In this document: positions 41,570-50,627 of the stretch, one piece after another | Layout: the number at the start of each line of letters is the position of its first letter | Position numbering within the stretch: position 1 is the stretch's first letter | NCBI RefSeq assembly: GCF_000172795.2 | Contig: NZ_CP020947.1 | Span: 499,001-563,000, forward strand | Reading direction: 5' to 3' | From: Rhizobium sp. CIAT894 | GTDB taxonomy: Bacteria; Pseudomonadota; Alphaproteobacteria; Rhizobiales; Rhizobiaceae | Length of the DNA: 64,000 bases | Position numbers and translations under genes: made by a program | Notes under the pieces: model-generated | Databases searched by the model: none | The model's input: only the letters and a program-made list of their open reading frames with translations | What the model was told of the DNA's origin: nothing

Positions 41570-43576
41570 ATGAGCGGCGCAAAACGTAATCCGAAATCGG
41601 TCGACGGCCCCGAACCTCAGGGTTCCCAGACGTCGCCCGAGGAGAAAGCATCGACTGTCGAGGCTGTGCCGCCGCCGGAGGTCAATGAACCCAGCCCGGA
41701 GCTCACGCCGGAGGAGGCCGAGCAGGCGCGCAAGAAATATCTGCTCAAGCGGTTCTGGATCAGCGCGCGCCGTTACTGGGGCCGCAGTGGCGAGAAGCTC
41801 GCCTGGCCGTGCACGCTCGGGCTGCTGGCCCTGATCGGCATCAATGTCGGTTTCCAATATGGGATCAATCGCTGGAACCGGGCAATTTTCGACGCCATAG
41901 AGCGACACGATGCCGGCACCGTCTATTTCCTGAGTGCCGTCTTCGTGCCGCTGGTGCTCGGCACCGTCGCTGTCGTCACCACGCAGGTCGCCCTTCGCAT
42001 GATGATCCAGCGCCGCTGGCGGTCCTGGCTGACGACCGCGGTCATCGGCCGCTGGCTGGCAAACGGCCGCTACTATCAGCTGAACCTCATCGGCGGCGAC
42101 CACAAGAACCCCGAAGCGCGTATTTCCGAGGATTTGCGGATTGCCACCGAAGCCCCGGTCGATTTCATCGCCGGTGTCATTTCCGCATTCCTGGCTGCCT
42201 CGACCTTCATCGTCGTGCTCTGGACGATCGGCGGGGCGTTGACGCTGCCGATCGCCGGTTTCACCGTTACCATTCCCGGCTTTCTCGTCGTCACCGCGGT
42301 TCTCTATGCCGCGATCACCTCCAGTTCCATGGCGGTCATCGGCCGCCGTTTTGTCCAGGTCTCAGAGGCTAAAAATCAAACCGAAGCCGAATTTCGCTAT
42401 ACGCTGACGCATGTGCGGGAAAACGGCGAGAGCATCGCATTGCTCGGCGGTGAAGAGGAGGAGCGCAACGACCTCCACAAGACCTTCACCAATGTGCTTG
42501 GGCAATGGGCGCTGCTTGCCCGCCAGCACATGCGCACGACGCTGGTGTCGCATGGATCGATGCTGATTGCGCCTGTCGTGCCGGTGCTGCTGTGCGCCCC
42601 GAAATTTCTCGAAGGCAGCATGAGCCTCGGACAGGTCATGCAGGCGGCCTCCGCTTTCGCCATCGTTCAGGGCGCGTTCGGATGGCTGGTCGACAACTAT
42701 CCCCGTCTTGCCGATTGGAACGCCTGCGCCAGGCGCGTCGCGTCGCTGATGATGTCGCTCGATGGGCTGGAGCGGGCCGAACAGAGCGACGCTCTCGGGC
42801 GCATCAAGCATGGTGACACGCAAGGCGAGGCGATGCTCAGCCTGAACGATCTTTCCGTGTCGCTCGACGATGGCACTGCCGTGGTCAAGGAGACCCGGGT
42901 CGCGATCGAACCCGGCGAGCGGGTGCTGGTGGCAGGTGAATCCGGTTCGGGCAAGAGCACGCTGGTGCGGGCGATTGCCGGTCTTTGGCCGTGGGGCGAG
43001 GGCAGTGTCGATTTCCACCCCGACAGGCGATTGTTCATGTTGCCGCAGCGGCCCTACATCCCCTCCGGGACGCTGCGCCGTGCCGTCGCCTATCCCGGCG
43101 CCGCCGATCGCTGGACGGCGGAGAGGATCAAGGCGGCCCTCGACAAGGTGGGACTGGATTACCTGAAAGACAGGATCGAGGAAGACGCACCGTGGGACCA
43201 GACCTTGTCGGGCGGCGAAAAACAGCGGCTCGCCTTCGCGCGTCTCTTGCTGCACACGCCCGATATCATCGTGCTGGATGAGGCGACCTCGGCGCTCGAT
43301 GAAAAGAGCCAGGACCGGATGATGCAGATGGTAATCCACGAATTGCCTGAAGTGACCATCATCAGCGTCGCCCATCGCGCCGAGCTGGAAGCCTTCCATA
43401 GCCGCAAGATCACGCTGGAGCGCCGCCGCGGCGGCGCAAAGCTTGTCAGCGATATCGATCTCGTCCCGCGCAAGAGAAAAGGCAACCTGCTGTCACGCGT
43501 GTTGGAGAACCGCCGCTCCCTGCCGAAGGGCGGCACAGCCTCGAACAAGGCGACCCAGCCCCGGAAAGAAAATTGA
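41570..43576 (+). CDS. BacA/YddA-like ABC transporter, fused permease and ATPase
   Basis: A 668-residue protein. A Pro/Glu-rich cytoplasmic leader (residues 1-50) is followed by an ABC_membrane_2 / SbmA-BacA-like membrane domain with about six helices (about 75-375), then an ATPase with Walker A GESGSGKSTLVRAIAGLWPW, signature LSGGEKQRLAFARLLL and Walker B IIVLDEATSALDE. The layout matches YddA and the vitamin B12/bleomycin/peptide uptake-type transporters related to rhizobial BacA, which lacks the ATPase. Substrate unknown. The ATG at 41570 is used; a GTG two codons upstream is also possible. Confidence 0.87.
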   Translation: MSGAKRNPKSVDGPEPQGSQTSPEEKASTVEAVPPPEVNEPSPELTPEEAEQARKKYLLKRFWISARRYWGRSGEKLAWPCTLGLLALIGINVGFQYGINRWNRAIFDAIERHDAGTVYFLSAVFVPLVLGTVAVVTTQVALRMMIQRRWRSWLTTAVIGRWLANGRYYQLNLIGGDHKNPEARISEDLRIATEAPVDFIAGVISAFLAASTFIVVLWTIGGALTLPIAGFTVTIPGFLVVTAVLYAAITSSSMAVIGRRFVQVSEAKNQTEAEFRYTLTHVRENGESIALLGGEEEERNDLHKTFTNVLGQWALLARQHMRTTLVSHGSMLIAPVVPVLLCAPKFLEGSMSLGQVMQAASAFAIVQGAFGWLVDNYPRLADWNACARRVASLMMSLDGLERAEQSDALGRIKHGDTQGEAMLSLNDLSVSLDDGTAVVKETRVAIEPGERVLVAGESGSGKSTLVRAIAGLWPWGEGSVDFHPDRRLFMLPQRPYIPSGTLRRAVAYPGAADRWTAERIKAALDKVGLDYLKDRIEEDAPWDQTLSGGEKQRLAFARLLLHTPDIIVLDEATSALDEKSQDRMMQMVIHELPEVTIISVAHRAELEAFHSRKITLERRRGGAKLVSDIDLVPRKRKGNLLSRVLENRRSLPKGGTASNKATQPRKEN

Positions 43577-43711
43577 AGCCCGTTCGCGGGCAACATTCCT
43601 CAGCTCGCCTTCGGTTCTTTTGGAGGTGCTGGAAGCGCTGATTTAAACGCCTGCCGACCTTGAGCTCCAGCCTCTACATTTCGAGCGCCCATTTCGCTGC
43701 CGTATCCCCGC

Positions 43712-45202
43712 TCAATGCGAAGCGGCCTCGCTTGCGACAGGGGCCTCTTCGCGCTTCCAGCCATGGCCGACCGGGATCAGCCAGGTGGTGAAGAAGGTCA
43801 GCACTGCGACGACGACCACGCCCCAGAAGCTCCAGTGCAGTGCGGCATCGAAGACGGCGCGGATCGCCGGATCGGCGGCGAGCGCCGAGAGACCGGTCGG
43901 CTGGTTCAGCGCCTGATGCAAGCCCGCTGCCGTTTCGCCGCTTGCATAGTGGTTGATGCCGGCGTTCAGGATCGCGCCGAGCACGGTGGCGCCGAGCGTA
44001 TTGCCGAGGCTGCGGGCAAAGATGATCGAGGCGGTGGCGCTGCCGCGCATCGACCATTCGACGCTGTCCTGCACCAGCACGATGCTGGTGAGGCTGATCA
44101 ACCCCATGCCGAAGCCCATGAAAAAGGAGCCGACGCCGGCAATGGCCGGCGAGCTTTCCGGCGTCAGGAACAGCAGGAAGCAGGCGCCGAACGGAAACAT
44201 CAGACTGCCGACCCGCAGTGTGCGGCGAATACCGAAGGCCCTGTAGAAGCGGCTGGAGAGCATCACCGCCAAAGGCCAGCCGACGACCAGCATGGTGAGC
44301 GTGAAGCCGGCAACGATCGGTGAGCGGCCGAGCACGCCCTGCACATAGATCGGCAGGATGGTGGAAAGCCCGATCAGCGCCATGCCGGCGAGCAGCGTTG
44401 CCGCATTGCTGGTGGCAATCAGCCTTCGGCTCCAGAGCGGGATCGAAATGATCGGCTCCGGCGCCCGCTTTTCCTGGGCGAGAAAGAGGATGCCTGCGAC
44501 CACGAAGACGGCGAAAAGCGAGATCAGGATCCCCGCGCCGGCATCGGTCTCCGTCAGCATGACGAGCAGCGCCACGATCGAGATCGAAAACAGCACCGCG
44601 CCGAGGTAATCGATCTTTGCCTGCTTGTGCGCCACATCCTCCTTCAGGAAGATCATGAAGGCGATGATGGAGATGACGCCGATCGGCAGGTTGATCCAGA
44701 AGATCCAGGCCCAGGAGATATTGTCGACGATGATGCCGCCGGCGAGCGGCCCGACCACGGCCGATGTCGCCCAGACGGTCGCCATCGCGCCCTGCACGCG
44801 GCCGCGCTCGTCGAGCTTGAAGAGATCGCCGATGATCGTCATCGTCACCGGTTGGATGGCGCCGGCGCCCAGCCCCTGCAGCAGCCGGAACAGCACCAGC
44901 GACATCATCGACCAGGCAAAACCGCAGAGCAAAGAGCCGGCGAGGAAGATCAGGATGCCGCCGATCAGCACCGGCTTGCGCCCGAAAATATCCGAAAGCT
45001 TGCCGTAGATCACAGTCGTCGTCGACTGTGCCAGCAGAAAGGCCGAAAACACCCAGCTGTAATAGGAAAAGCCGCCGAGCTGGCCGACGATGCGGGGCAT
45101 CGCGGTGGCCACGATCGTCGCCTCGATCGCCACCATGAAAGTGGCGAGCATGATGGTGGCGACGACAAGCACGCGGTTCGAGCGATGCGCTGCATTCGAC
45201 AT
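43712..45202 (-). CDS. MFS multidrug transporter, DHA2 (EmrB/QacA) type
   Basis: A 496-residue major facilitator with about 14 membrane segments. The motif-A loop is YGKLSDIFGRKPVLIGG, and motif C-like sequence is SAVVGPLAGGIIVDNISWAW followed by IFWINLPIGV, characteristic of the 14-helix DHA2 drug/proton antiporters. It would export drugs or other hydrophobic compounds across the inner membrane. No adjacent membrane-fusion protein of the EmrA kind was seen, so it probably works alone. It is convergent with the BacA/YddA-like gene (135 bp between the stops). Confidence 0.92.
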   Translation of the reverse strand: MSNAAHRSNRVLVVATIMLATFMVAIEATIVATAMPRIVGQLGGFSYYSWVFSAFLLAQSTTTVIYGKLSDIFGRKPVLIGGILIFLAGSLLCGFAWSMMSLVLFRLLQGLGAGAIQPVTMTIIGDLFKLDERGRVQGAMATVWATSAVVGPLAGGIIVDNISWAWIFWINLPIGVISIIAFMIFLKEDVAHKQAKIDYLGAVLFSISIVALLVMLTETDAGAGILISLFAVFVVAGILFLAQEKRAPEPIISIPLWSRRLIATSNAATLLAGMALIGLSTILPIYVQGVLGRSPIVAGFTLTMLVVGWPLAVMLSSRFYRAFGIRRTLRVGSLMFPFGACFLLFLTPESSPAIAGVGSFFMGFGMGLISLTSIVLVQDSVEWSMRGSATASIIFARSLGNTLGATVLGAILNAGINHYASGETAAGLHQALNQPTGLSALAADPAIRAVFDAALHWSFWGVVVVAVLTFFTTWLIPVGHGWKREEAPVASEAASH

Positions 45203-45786
45203 GACGATCCTCTTCGGGTGCTCCGCAGATGCCGGAATACGGCAGGCTGGGTAGGGCGATCGCCGCTTGCGGAGGGATGCGGTAGTATTACGTTCTAGAA
45301 ACCGGCCGGTAAAGCAGTTCTCGTGGCACCCGTTGTTTTCTCCATCCTTGTTGCCTTGAAAGGATAACCAGCCCGGTCGTGGGATTGTTCATTGCAGCTC
45401 ACCACGTGAGCATGGAGGAGTAGCCCGGCGCAGTGCCCCAAGAGAGCCTCATCCTGAGATGCCCCGCAGGGGCCTCGAAGGGCGAGGCGGGCACGCTCGA
45501 CAGTAGCCGGATGCATGGAGCAACATTGCGGCGCGATTGTGCATCCGAGAGCGTCGGTTTTTATGCGTAGATCCGGGATGATCCTATGTATCCAGAGCGG
45601 GCGCTCTTATCCCCTTTGCTAATATGCGTGGAGTGTGCGTCATACTTCCATAGATCGCGCGCATAGCTGAGAGATGAATTGCGGGAGAGCTGCGATCCGC
45701 TCGACTGAAGGCCGGGGATAGGGGACTTGCCCGCGCCACAACCCACGTGCGACATCATGGGCAGATCGTCAAGGCAGGGACAGAAC
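45203..45786. other. Intergenic region upstream of the MFS gene and AT-richer block
   Basis: About 580 bp without a recognisable gene. It contains the second copy of the GC-rich repeat (45448-45492). From about 45550 onwards the base composition shifts towards AT, marking the start of a block of unfamiliar genes. Confidence 0.55.
45448..45492. repeat. GC-rich palindromic repeat, copy 2
   Basis: GCCTCATCCTGAGATGCCCC, then GCAGGGGCCTCGAAGGGCGA and GGCGGGC. Reverse complement of the repeat at 209-249 with a few differences. Confidence 0.6.
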
Positions 45787-46260
45787 GTGAACCCCGTAAT
45801 ATGGACTTCGAAGGACATCATCGCCGCCATCATTGCCACAGGTATAGTCGCTGCCGCCTTGCGTGAAATCATTGAGCTAGCCAAAGTAAGGTGGCGTAAG
45901 CGAAGCGAGGCCCAGTATCTTTGCGTCAGCGCGGCGGTTGCACTTGATGCCTTTGCACTGGAATACCGGGAACTTACAGAGATGATGCAAGCGCACTATC
46001 ACCAACGTGGTGCGGTGGGCTCCATAAGTGTACCCTCACCGCCAAAGCTCCCGCCAGATTGCAATTGGCGGCTTATAGATATCACGCTGATGAACGAGCT
46101 TTTGTCATTTGAAAACATGGTTCGCAAGGCTCAAATCGACGCAGACCTTGCGGCACACTTCGAAGGAAACACTTGGTCCCACACGTCTGAAGTCTTAGCG
46201 CTGATGGAAAAGGCAAAGGCTCTCGCAAGCCAGCTTAGGACCAACCTAGGGCTTTCGTAA
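45787..46260 (+). CDS. Hypothetical membrane-anchored protein
   Basis: About 157 residues from a GTG at 45787. One hydrophobic helix near the N-terminus (KDIIAAIIATGIVAAALREI) is followed by a basic stretch (KVRWRKRSEAQ) and a helical soluble part facing the cytoplasm. Near the end is EVLALMEKAKALASQLRTNL. I do not recognise the family. The ribosome site is weak (GGGACAGAAC), and an ATG 20 codons upstream in frame is the alternative. The base composition is less GC-rich than surrounding housekeeping genes. Confidence 0.55.
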   Translation: MNPVIWTSKDIIAAIIATGIVAAALREIIELAKVRWRKRSEAQYLCVSAAVALDAFALEYRELTEMMQAHYHQRGAVGSISVPSPPKLPPDCNWRLIDITLMNELLSFENMVRKAQIDADLAAHFEGNTWSHTSEVLALMEKAKALASQLRTNLGLS

Positions 46261-46365
46261 CGGGCAGCAGCATCGGTAGCACAGTCATAGCTTTTGGGCG
46301 TTCAAGCCAAGCCGCGCGCCGGGCAGGAGCGGACGCGTCGAATATGTAAAACCCAAATTAGTCTG

Positions 46366-46692
46366 CTACTTTCCGTCCTTGCTGAAGGACGCATACGCCG
46401 TAGCTGCTGCGTCAGCCAAGCTAGTTTCCGGCGCGTTTTCGCATATTTTGCGGACGGCGCCACGTATCCCTTCAGCGTCGGTACTTTGCCCTACCATGTG
46501 AGAGGATGCCGCGTAATTGAGACCGGTCCAAAAGCCCCAAAGCCAATTGGTGCCTTCGTTCAAAGTGCTTGATGTTGACAGCCAGTATGCGCAGCTCCGC
46601 AAACCTATGCCTATTTGAAATGTATTCTCGGCACGAGCAGGCGTCCCGATCGCCGCTAAGAGGATGCCAAGTGCTGCCCATGTTTTCTGCAA
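46366..46692 (-). CDS. Small secreted protein, HdeA/Rap1a-like
   Basis: About 108 residues from a TTG at 46692 that follows GAGGGAGAAG. A signal peptide is plain (QKTWAALGILLAAIGTPARA, then ENTFQ). The mature part has two cysteines, one in LRSCAYWLS and one in VRKICENAPE, and ends SLADAAATAYASF. The pattern of a central GFWTGLNYA helix, an Asp-rich turn and a C-x-x-x-P end is reminiscent of Rap1a/Tai and HdeA-type periplasmic proteins, a weak resemblance read by eye. Longer in-frame starts exist but would place the signal peptide internally. Confidence 0.55.
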   Translation of the reverse strand: MQKTWAALGILLAAIGTPARAENTFQIGIGLRSCAYWLSTSSTLNEGTNWLWGFWTGLNYAASSHMVGQSTDAEGIRGAVRKICENAPETSLADAAATAYASFSKDGK

Positions 46693-46870
46693 GCGTTCTT
46701 CTCCCTCTAATGCATTTGTAACCCTGCCATCTTGTGAGGGCAGAAGACGATAGCTTTGCGACATATTTAAATGGCCCCTTGCATCAGCCTTCGCGCGGGC
46801 TTGGAGTCCGAAGCAGTGGAATGGTGCGGCGACTGGCGGCGTCTCCATCGAACTGTCGACCCTCTTGATA

Positions 46871-46909
46871 TATGCAGCGCATACCACCACCTTTGTATGC
46901 AGCGCATAC
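46871..46909. promoter_or_regulatory. Tandem 14-bp operator-like repeats before the PadR gene
   Basis: TATGCAGCGCATAC occurs twice, at 46871-46884 and 46896-46909, 25 bp apart. Each is a dyad (TATGC-AGC-GCATA), and the second extends to GTATGC-AGC-GCATAC. They lie 52-90 bp upstream of the PadR-type start, a usual position for autoregulatory sites. Confidence 0.75.
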
Positions 46910-46960
46910 TGCGCAGATCGGAGATATTAGGTTTATTCGGTCAGGATGGAAGGAAGTGCA

Positions 46961-47269
46961 ATGATTGGCAAGTTCGAGGAGCTGGTTCTACTGGCTTTGA
47001 TTAAAGCCGGGCCGGCGTCACAAGCGGCAAAGGTCTATGAAGTGTTTCAGAAGACTCAAAGCAAAATGCCAAAGTTCGCGGCAATGTATACCGCGCTCGA
47101 TAGGATGGTAACTAAGCGGCTTGTCTCAGAACAACTCGATGAGAGCGGTTCGAAACCGAGGCGCTTGTTCACCATAACGGGTGCCGGCCGGTTGGCTCTA
47201 GACGAAGCGGTCAATGCCACACGGAATATGCAGGCACTTGGCGGTGACCTTGGGGGCGTTCATGTCTGA
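46961..47269 (+). CDS. PadR-family transcriptional regulator
   Basis: A 102-residue stand-alone PadR-type winged helix: MIGKFEELVLLALIKAGPAS, QAAKVYEVFQ, KFAAMYTALDRMVTKRLVSE and KPRRLFTITGAGRLALDEAV. This is the usual length of PadR subfamily 2 proteins, which bind as dimers. GGAAGGA precedes the ATG at 46961. Tandem dyads lie upstream. The stop overlaps the start of the next gene by eight bases, so the pair forms a regulator-effector unit in the way many PadR regulators do. Confidence 0.83.
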   Translation: MIGKFEELVLLALIKAGPASQAAKVYEVFQKTQSKMPKFAAMYTALDRMVTKRLVSEQLDESGSKPRRLFTITGAGRLALDEAVNATRNMQALGGDLGGVHV

Positions 47270-47792
47270 GGATAAACATCGTTTTGATCTGGAGATAGAT
47301 ATCGTCCCGCTCTTGAGGAGCATTAACTCCAGCGTAGATTCCATCGGAGTTTTCACCAAGATTGCCCCGAACCGCAGAGATGCAGTGGAAATTCAACTCG
47401 GCGAAAACTTCATGATGGAGTTGCGCAAAAACTTAGATCAACTGACGCCAATGAAGATGGATAATCTGATTATCCTAGATGCCGAAACGCATGCGGCCTT
47501 CGATGTGGGGAGTGATATCGATGACGAATTAGATACAGTCAACGTGCGGCCCGTCGAACCCCCGTCAGGCTACGCGGTGATGCTGATGATGCCATCCGCG
47601 AAAGGAAGCGACTTCGTCGGGCAAATGAACGAGATATATCCAATCTGGGTCAAACAATATGGGGAAAAGCGCGCGCGGCGCATCTGGATTAGCCAGGCCG
47701 TCCAAGCTGTCGCGGGGCATTGGATAAATCGCTGTCTCGAACTGTTCGCGAAGGTATCGCCCGCTATTCTTCGTAAGCCGTCGAACGATTAG
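47262..47792 (+). CDS. Hypothetical protein coupled to the PadR regulator
   Basis: A 176-residue protein starting at an ATG inside the last codons of the PadR gene. Residues 1-110 look like a soluble alpha/beta domain (HRFDLEIDIVPLLRSINSSV, VEIQLGENFMMELRKNLDQL). Residues about 140-170 form an amphipathic to hydrophobic helix region (RRIWISQAVQAVAGHWINRC). No family recognised. Gene overlap with PadR suggests that the regulator controls this gene and its own expression together. Confidence 0.6.
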   Translation: MSEDKHRFDLEIDIVPLLRSINSSVDSIGVFTKIAPNRRDAVEIQLGENFMMELRKNLDQLTPMKMDNLIILDAETHAAFDVGSDIDDELDTVNVRPVEPPSGYAVMLMMPSAKGSDFVGQMNEIYPIWVKQYGEKRARRIWISQAVQAVAGHWINRCLELFAKVSPAILRKPSND

Positions 47793-47995
47793 TCGCAGAA
47801 GGCGGAGCACCAAATTATCACGGCGTTTGTCGCGTAGGCCCGGTGTTCGGCGGCTCATTTCCGGTCGCCATGGTTACAAGGTCGAGCTTCTTGAGAGCCG
47901 CGAGCTTATCCGATGGGGTCGGGTGAAAATAGCCAGCTGCTGCAGATTTATGGGTGTGCCCATGGAAGCTATCAAATCAACCGATCTGAAATTCC
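47793..47995. other. Gap without a clear gene
   Basis: About 200 bp. Short open frames are present, but none has a convincing start or composition. The true start of the following membrane protein may lie here or downstream. Confidence 0.4.
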
Positions 47996-48730
47996 TTGCC
48001 GTCCCGGAGCTGTCTTCTGCCAGTGTCTCCAAGAGCGAGAGGGAGCTTTACGCGGGTCCGTGATGCCGATCTTGCGAACCCACTCAGCTACGCGGTTAGC
48101 CGTCCCTTTGCTCTTGTGTCGGCTGGCATTATCGCCTCATTTTCGGCAGGGCGCCAGGTAGGTTTCGGATTGTTGAGATTGCTTATTTTACGATGGGAAT
48201 TCCCGCTGTTTCCCGCGCTCCTTGCGCTGGCGTCCCACTTCGTCTTCGTATTCCAAGAGTTCTATAAACCCGGCCCGAAAAGCTGGGAGACCTCAATGCT
48301 TGGCATTCCTATTTTGGCTTATTTTTTCGCGAACGTTTTCTCGATCCTCGTAGATCCGACGTTCGCTTCGATTCTACTGGCTTCGATGCTGCTGGCCTTA
48401 CTAGCGACGGCTCTTCCGTGCACATGTGTAGCGATCTATTTCCTTCACTCGCGCCAGATCGATCGCAAACCTGACCCTGAGATTTCAACCGCCAAGGCGT
48501 TAGGGATTGCGTTTTTAAGCCTGGCTCTGGTTGGGTTAGCTGCCTATGGCATTGCTCAACTTCCCGGATGTACGAACGCGAAGTGCCGAAGTGGAGTCGC
48601 GTTGTTTGGTCATTTCAGATTTGCCGCGTTTTACCTGACCTGCCTTATCGGGGGGTGGATCACCCTGTTTTCCCTTCTGACTCTCTATGAAGTTTTGAGG
48701 CGGTTTCTCAAGTCAGCTATCAAACGATGA
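47996..48730 (+). CDS. Hypothetical integral membrane protein
   Basis: An open frame of up to 244 residues with about five membrane segments, including PLFPALLALASHFVFVFQEF, FASILLASMLLALLATALPC, ALGIAFLSLALVGLAAYGIA and FYLTCLIGGWITLFSLLTLY. The only upstream start in frame is a TTG without ribosome site, and the first 30 residues look non-coding, so the real start is uncertain (a GTG near the first helix is possible). No family recognised. Two cysteines in LPGCTNAKCRSG lie in a loop between helices. Confidence 0.5.
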   Translation: MPSRSCLLPVSPRARGSFTRVRDADLANPLSYAVSRPFALVSAGIIASFSAGRQVGFGLLRLLILRWEFPLFPALLALASHFVFVFQEFYKPGPKSWETSMLGIPILAYFFANVFSILVDPTFASILLASMLLALLATALPCTCVAIYFLHSRQIDRKPDPEISTAKALGIAFLSLALVGLAAYGIAQLPGCTNAKCRSGVALFGHFRFAAFYLTCLIGGWITLFSLLTLYEVLRRFLKSAIKR

Positions 48731-48809
48731 CGGGTTGTGTCTGCTGCGTCACAAACGCCGTTACGCTGTCGGGAAAGGCGAGTCCGTGCGATATTACGCA
48801 GCCTCCCCG

Positions 48810-49283
48810 TCATTCGTCATCCATCAAGTGAAACTCCCGCGCCGCCTGAGGGCAGAGAAGGCTGAACTGCTCGATCAGCGGCGGCATCCCCGAAGCGCAC
48901 GAGACGTCTGAATTCTCAGGTAGTGGGAAAGTGACACTCTGCGGTGTTCCGGCGGAAGGTTCGAAGGATAGCGTGCCTTCGCTGCAATTGGCGGTGGAAC
49001 GGAAAGTGTCCTCCCCATTCTCTTTCGTGTACATCGCCACGCACTGCTTGACGGTCAGTTTGCCGCCATGGGCTCTTGTCTCCCATCCCGGGTCGCGCTT
49101 GCAATATTCCTGGAAATCGGCCCGAGTGAGCTTGCCTTCCATAACTGCTGTGCTTGAATCGATGCCGGTCTTGCTGACGAGCGTTCCGTTCCATCCGGCA
49201 CATGAGGCGAGAGGGAAGTCTTTTGCCTGCGCAGCGGACAAGCTCAATGTGAAAAGCGCGATGCTGAAAAGCGATGTCCGCAT
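48810..49283 (-). CDS. Hypothetical secreted protein with several cysteines
   Basis: A 157-residue protein with a clear signal peptide (MRTSLFSIALFTLSLSAAQA, cut before KDFPLASCAG). The mature part has seven cysteines: LASCAG, FQEYCKRD, VKQCVAM, STANCSEG, VSCASG and SLLCPQ are visible, which suggests disulfide bonds in the periplasm. GGGAGGATCT lies before the ATG at 49283, so the start is well supported. No family recognised. It points towards the membrane-protein gene at 47996. Confidence 0.68.
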   Translation of the reverse strand: MRTSLFSIALFTLSLSAAQAKDFPLASCAGWNGTLVSKTGIDSSTAVMEGKLTRADFQEYCKRDPGWETRAHGGKLTVKQCVAMYTKENGEDTFRSTANCSEGTLSFEPSAGTPQSVTFPLPENSDVSCASGMPPLIEQFSLLCPQAAREFHLMDDE

Positions 49284-49456
49284 AGATCCTCCCAATTGCT
49301 AAACCTGCTCGCGTTCGATCGACATCGGTCACGCATATGCCGATGAAGGACAGCCCGGCCGCCTTGGGTGAAGAAGCCCTCAAGCCGTTGAAGCTTTCCC
49401 TGACGACTCGCCAACGCCAGTCTAAAGGTGGATGCAGAATTTTAAGAGAGGAAAAA

Positions 49457-49532
49457 TGGTGCCGCTTGCAGGACTCGAACCTGCGACCCCATCATTACGA
49501 ATGATGTGCTCTACCACCTGAGCTAAAGCGGC
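49457..49532 (-). tRNA. tRNA-Thr (anticodon CGT)
   Basis: The reverse complement folds as a standard 76-nt tRNA including an encoded CCA. The acceptor arm is GCCGCTT/AAGCGGC with discriminator A, the D arm is GCTC-GAGC, the anticodon stem is CATCA/TGATG with the loop TTCGTAA, and the T arm is within GCAGGTTCGAGTCCTGC. The anticodon CGT reads ACG threonine codons. Confidence 0.96.
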
Positions 49533-49653
49533 ATCTCAGGGCCGAAGCATGCGGCCCGCGATTTGCATGGCGCTGATACAGCCATTGTCCGAAGATTTCA
49601 AGCGCCCTCTCATGCCTTTGGCAAAAAAGAGGGAAGGGGCGGGAAGGCGCGCC

Positions 49654-50613
49654 TCAGAGCGCCAGCCGGGCGCGCGCTGCCTTGTATTCGGCCTCCAGCC
49701 GGTCGACGAGTTTTTCCACCGGCTCGACGGCCTTGACGGCGCTGATGCCCTGGCCGCTGCCCCAGATGTCCTTCCAGGCCTTGGCGCCGCCGGTTGCCTG
49801 CTCGAAATCCATCTTCGAAGGGTCGGCCAGAGGCAGGTTGTCGGGGTCCATGCCGGCGGCCACGATCGAGGGCTTGAGATAGTTGCCGTGTATGCCGGTG
49901 AAATAGTTGGAATAGACGATGTCGCCGGCAGCCCCTTCGACGATCGCCTGCTTGTAGGCTTCGCTGGCGCGCGCCTCTTGCGTGGCGATGAAGGGCGAGC
50001 CGATATAGGCCATGTCGGCGCCCATCGCCTCTGCGGCGAGGATGGCGCCGCCGGTGGAAATCGCCCCGGCGAGCAGCAGCGGCCCGTCGAACCATTCGCG
50101 GATTTCCTGGATCAGCGCGAAGGGCGAGAGCGTGCCGGCGTGGCCGCCGGCGCCGGCCGCTACCGCAATCAGCCCGTCCGCACCCTTGCGGATGGCCGAA
50201 TGGGCGTGGCGGTTGTTGATGATGTCGTGCAGCACGATGCCGCCATAGGAATGCACGGCGGCATTGACCTCCGGCACGGCGCCGAGCGAGGAGATCACAA
50301 CCGGCACCTTGTATTTGACGCAGAGCGACAGGTCATGCTCCAGCCGCTTGTTCGACATGTGGACGATCTGGTTGACGGCAAAGGGGGCGGCCGGCCGATC
50401 GGGATGGGCGGCGTCATGACGGGCGAGTTCTTCGGTAATCTCCGCCAGCCATTCGTCGAGCTGGCTTTCCGGCCGGGCGTTCAGCGCCGGAAAGGCGCCG
50501 ATCACACCCGCCTTGCATTGCGCCAGCGTCAGCTTGGGGTGCGAGATGATGAACAGCGGCGAGCCGATGACCGGCAGTCTCAATTTATCCTTGAGGATCG
50601 GGGGCAGGGCCAT
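49654..50613 (-). CDS. Nitronate monooxygenase family flavoprotein
   Basis: A 319-residue NMO/2-nitropropane dioxygenase-like TIM barrel that binds FMN. LRLPVIGSPLFIISHPKLTL, VPVVISSLGAVPEVNAAVHS, GADGLIAVAAGAGGHAGTLS, LAGAISTGGAILAAEAMGAD and AYIGSPFIATQEARASEAYK are the conserved blocks. These enzymes oxidise nitronates or act as flavin reductases; in alphaproteobacteria they often accompany fatty-acid or branched-chain breakdown. A TTGACGT dyad like that before fadD sits 15-38 bp upstream of the ATG, which supports that link. Monocistronic. Confidence 0.9.
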   Translation of the reverse strand: MALPPILKDKLRLPVIGSPLFIISHPKLTLAQCKAGVIGAFPALNARPESQLDEWLAEITEELARHDAAHPDRPAAPFAVNQIVHMSNKRLEHDLSLCVKYKVPVVISSLGAVPEVNAAVHSYGGIVLHDIINNRHAHSAIRKGADGLIAVAAGAGGHAGTLSPFALIQEIREWFDGPLLLAGAISTGGAILAAEAMGADMAYIGSPFIATQEARASEAYKQAIVEGAAGDIVYSNYFTGIHGNYLKPSIVAAGMDPDNLPLADPSKMDFEQATGGAKAWKDIWGSGQGISAVKAVEPVEKLVDRLEAEYKAARARLAL

Positions 50614-50627
50614 GGTCCATCGCTTCC

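Noticed and set aside
49457..49532. tRNA-Thr as an attachment site of an integrated element
   Set aside because: I looked for a second copy of the tRNA 3' end on the far side of the AT-richer block and for an integrase, and found neither. The island idea is kept only as a weak finding.
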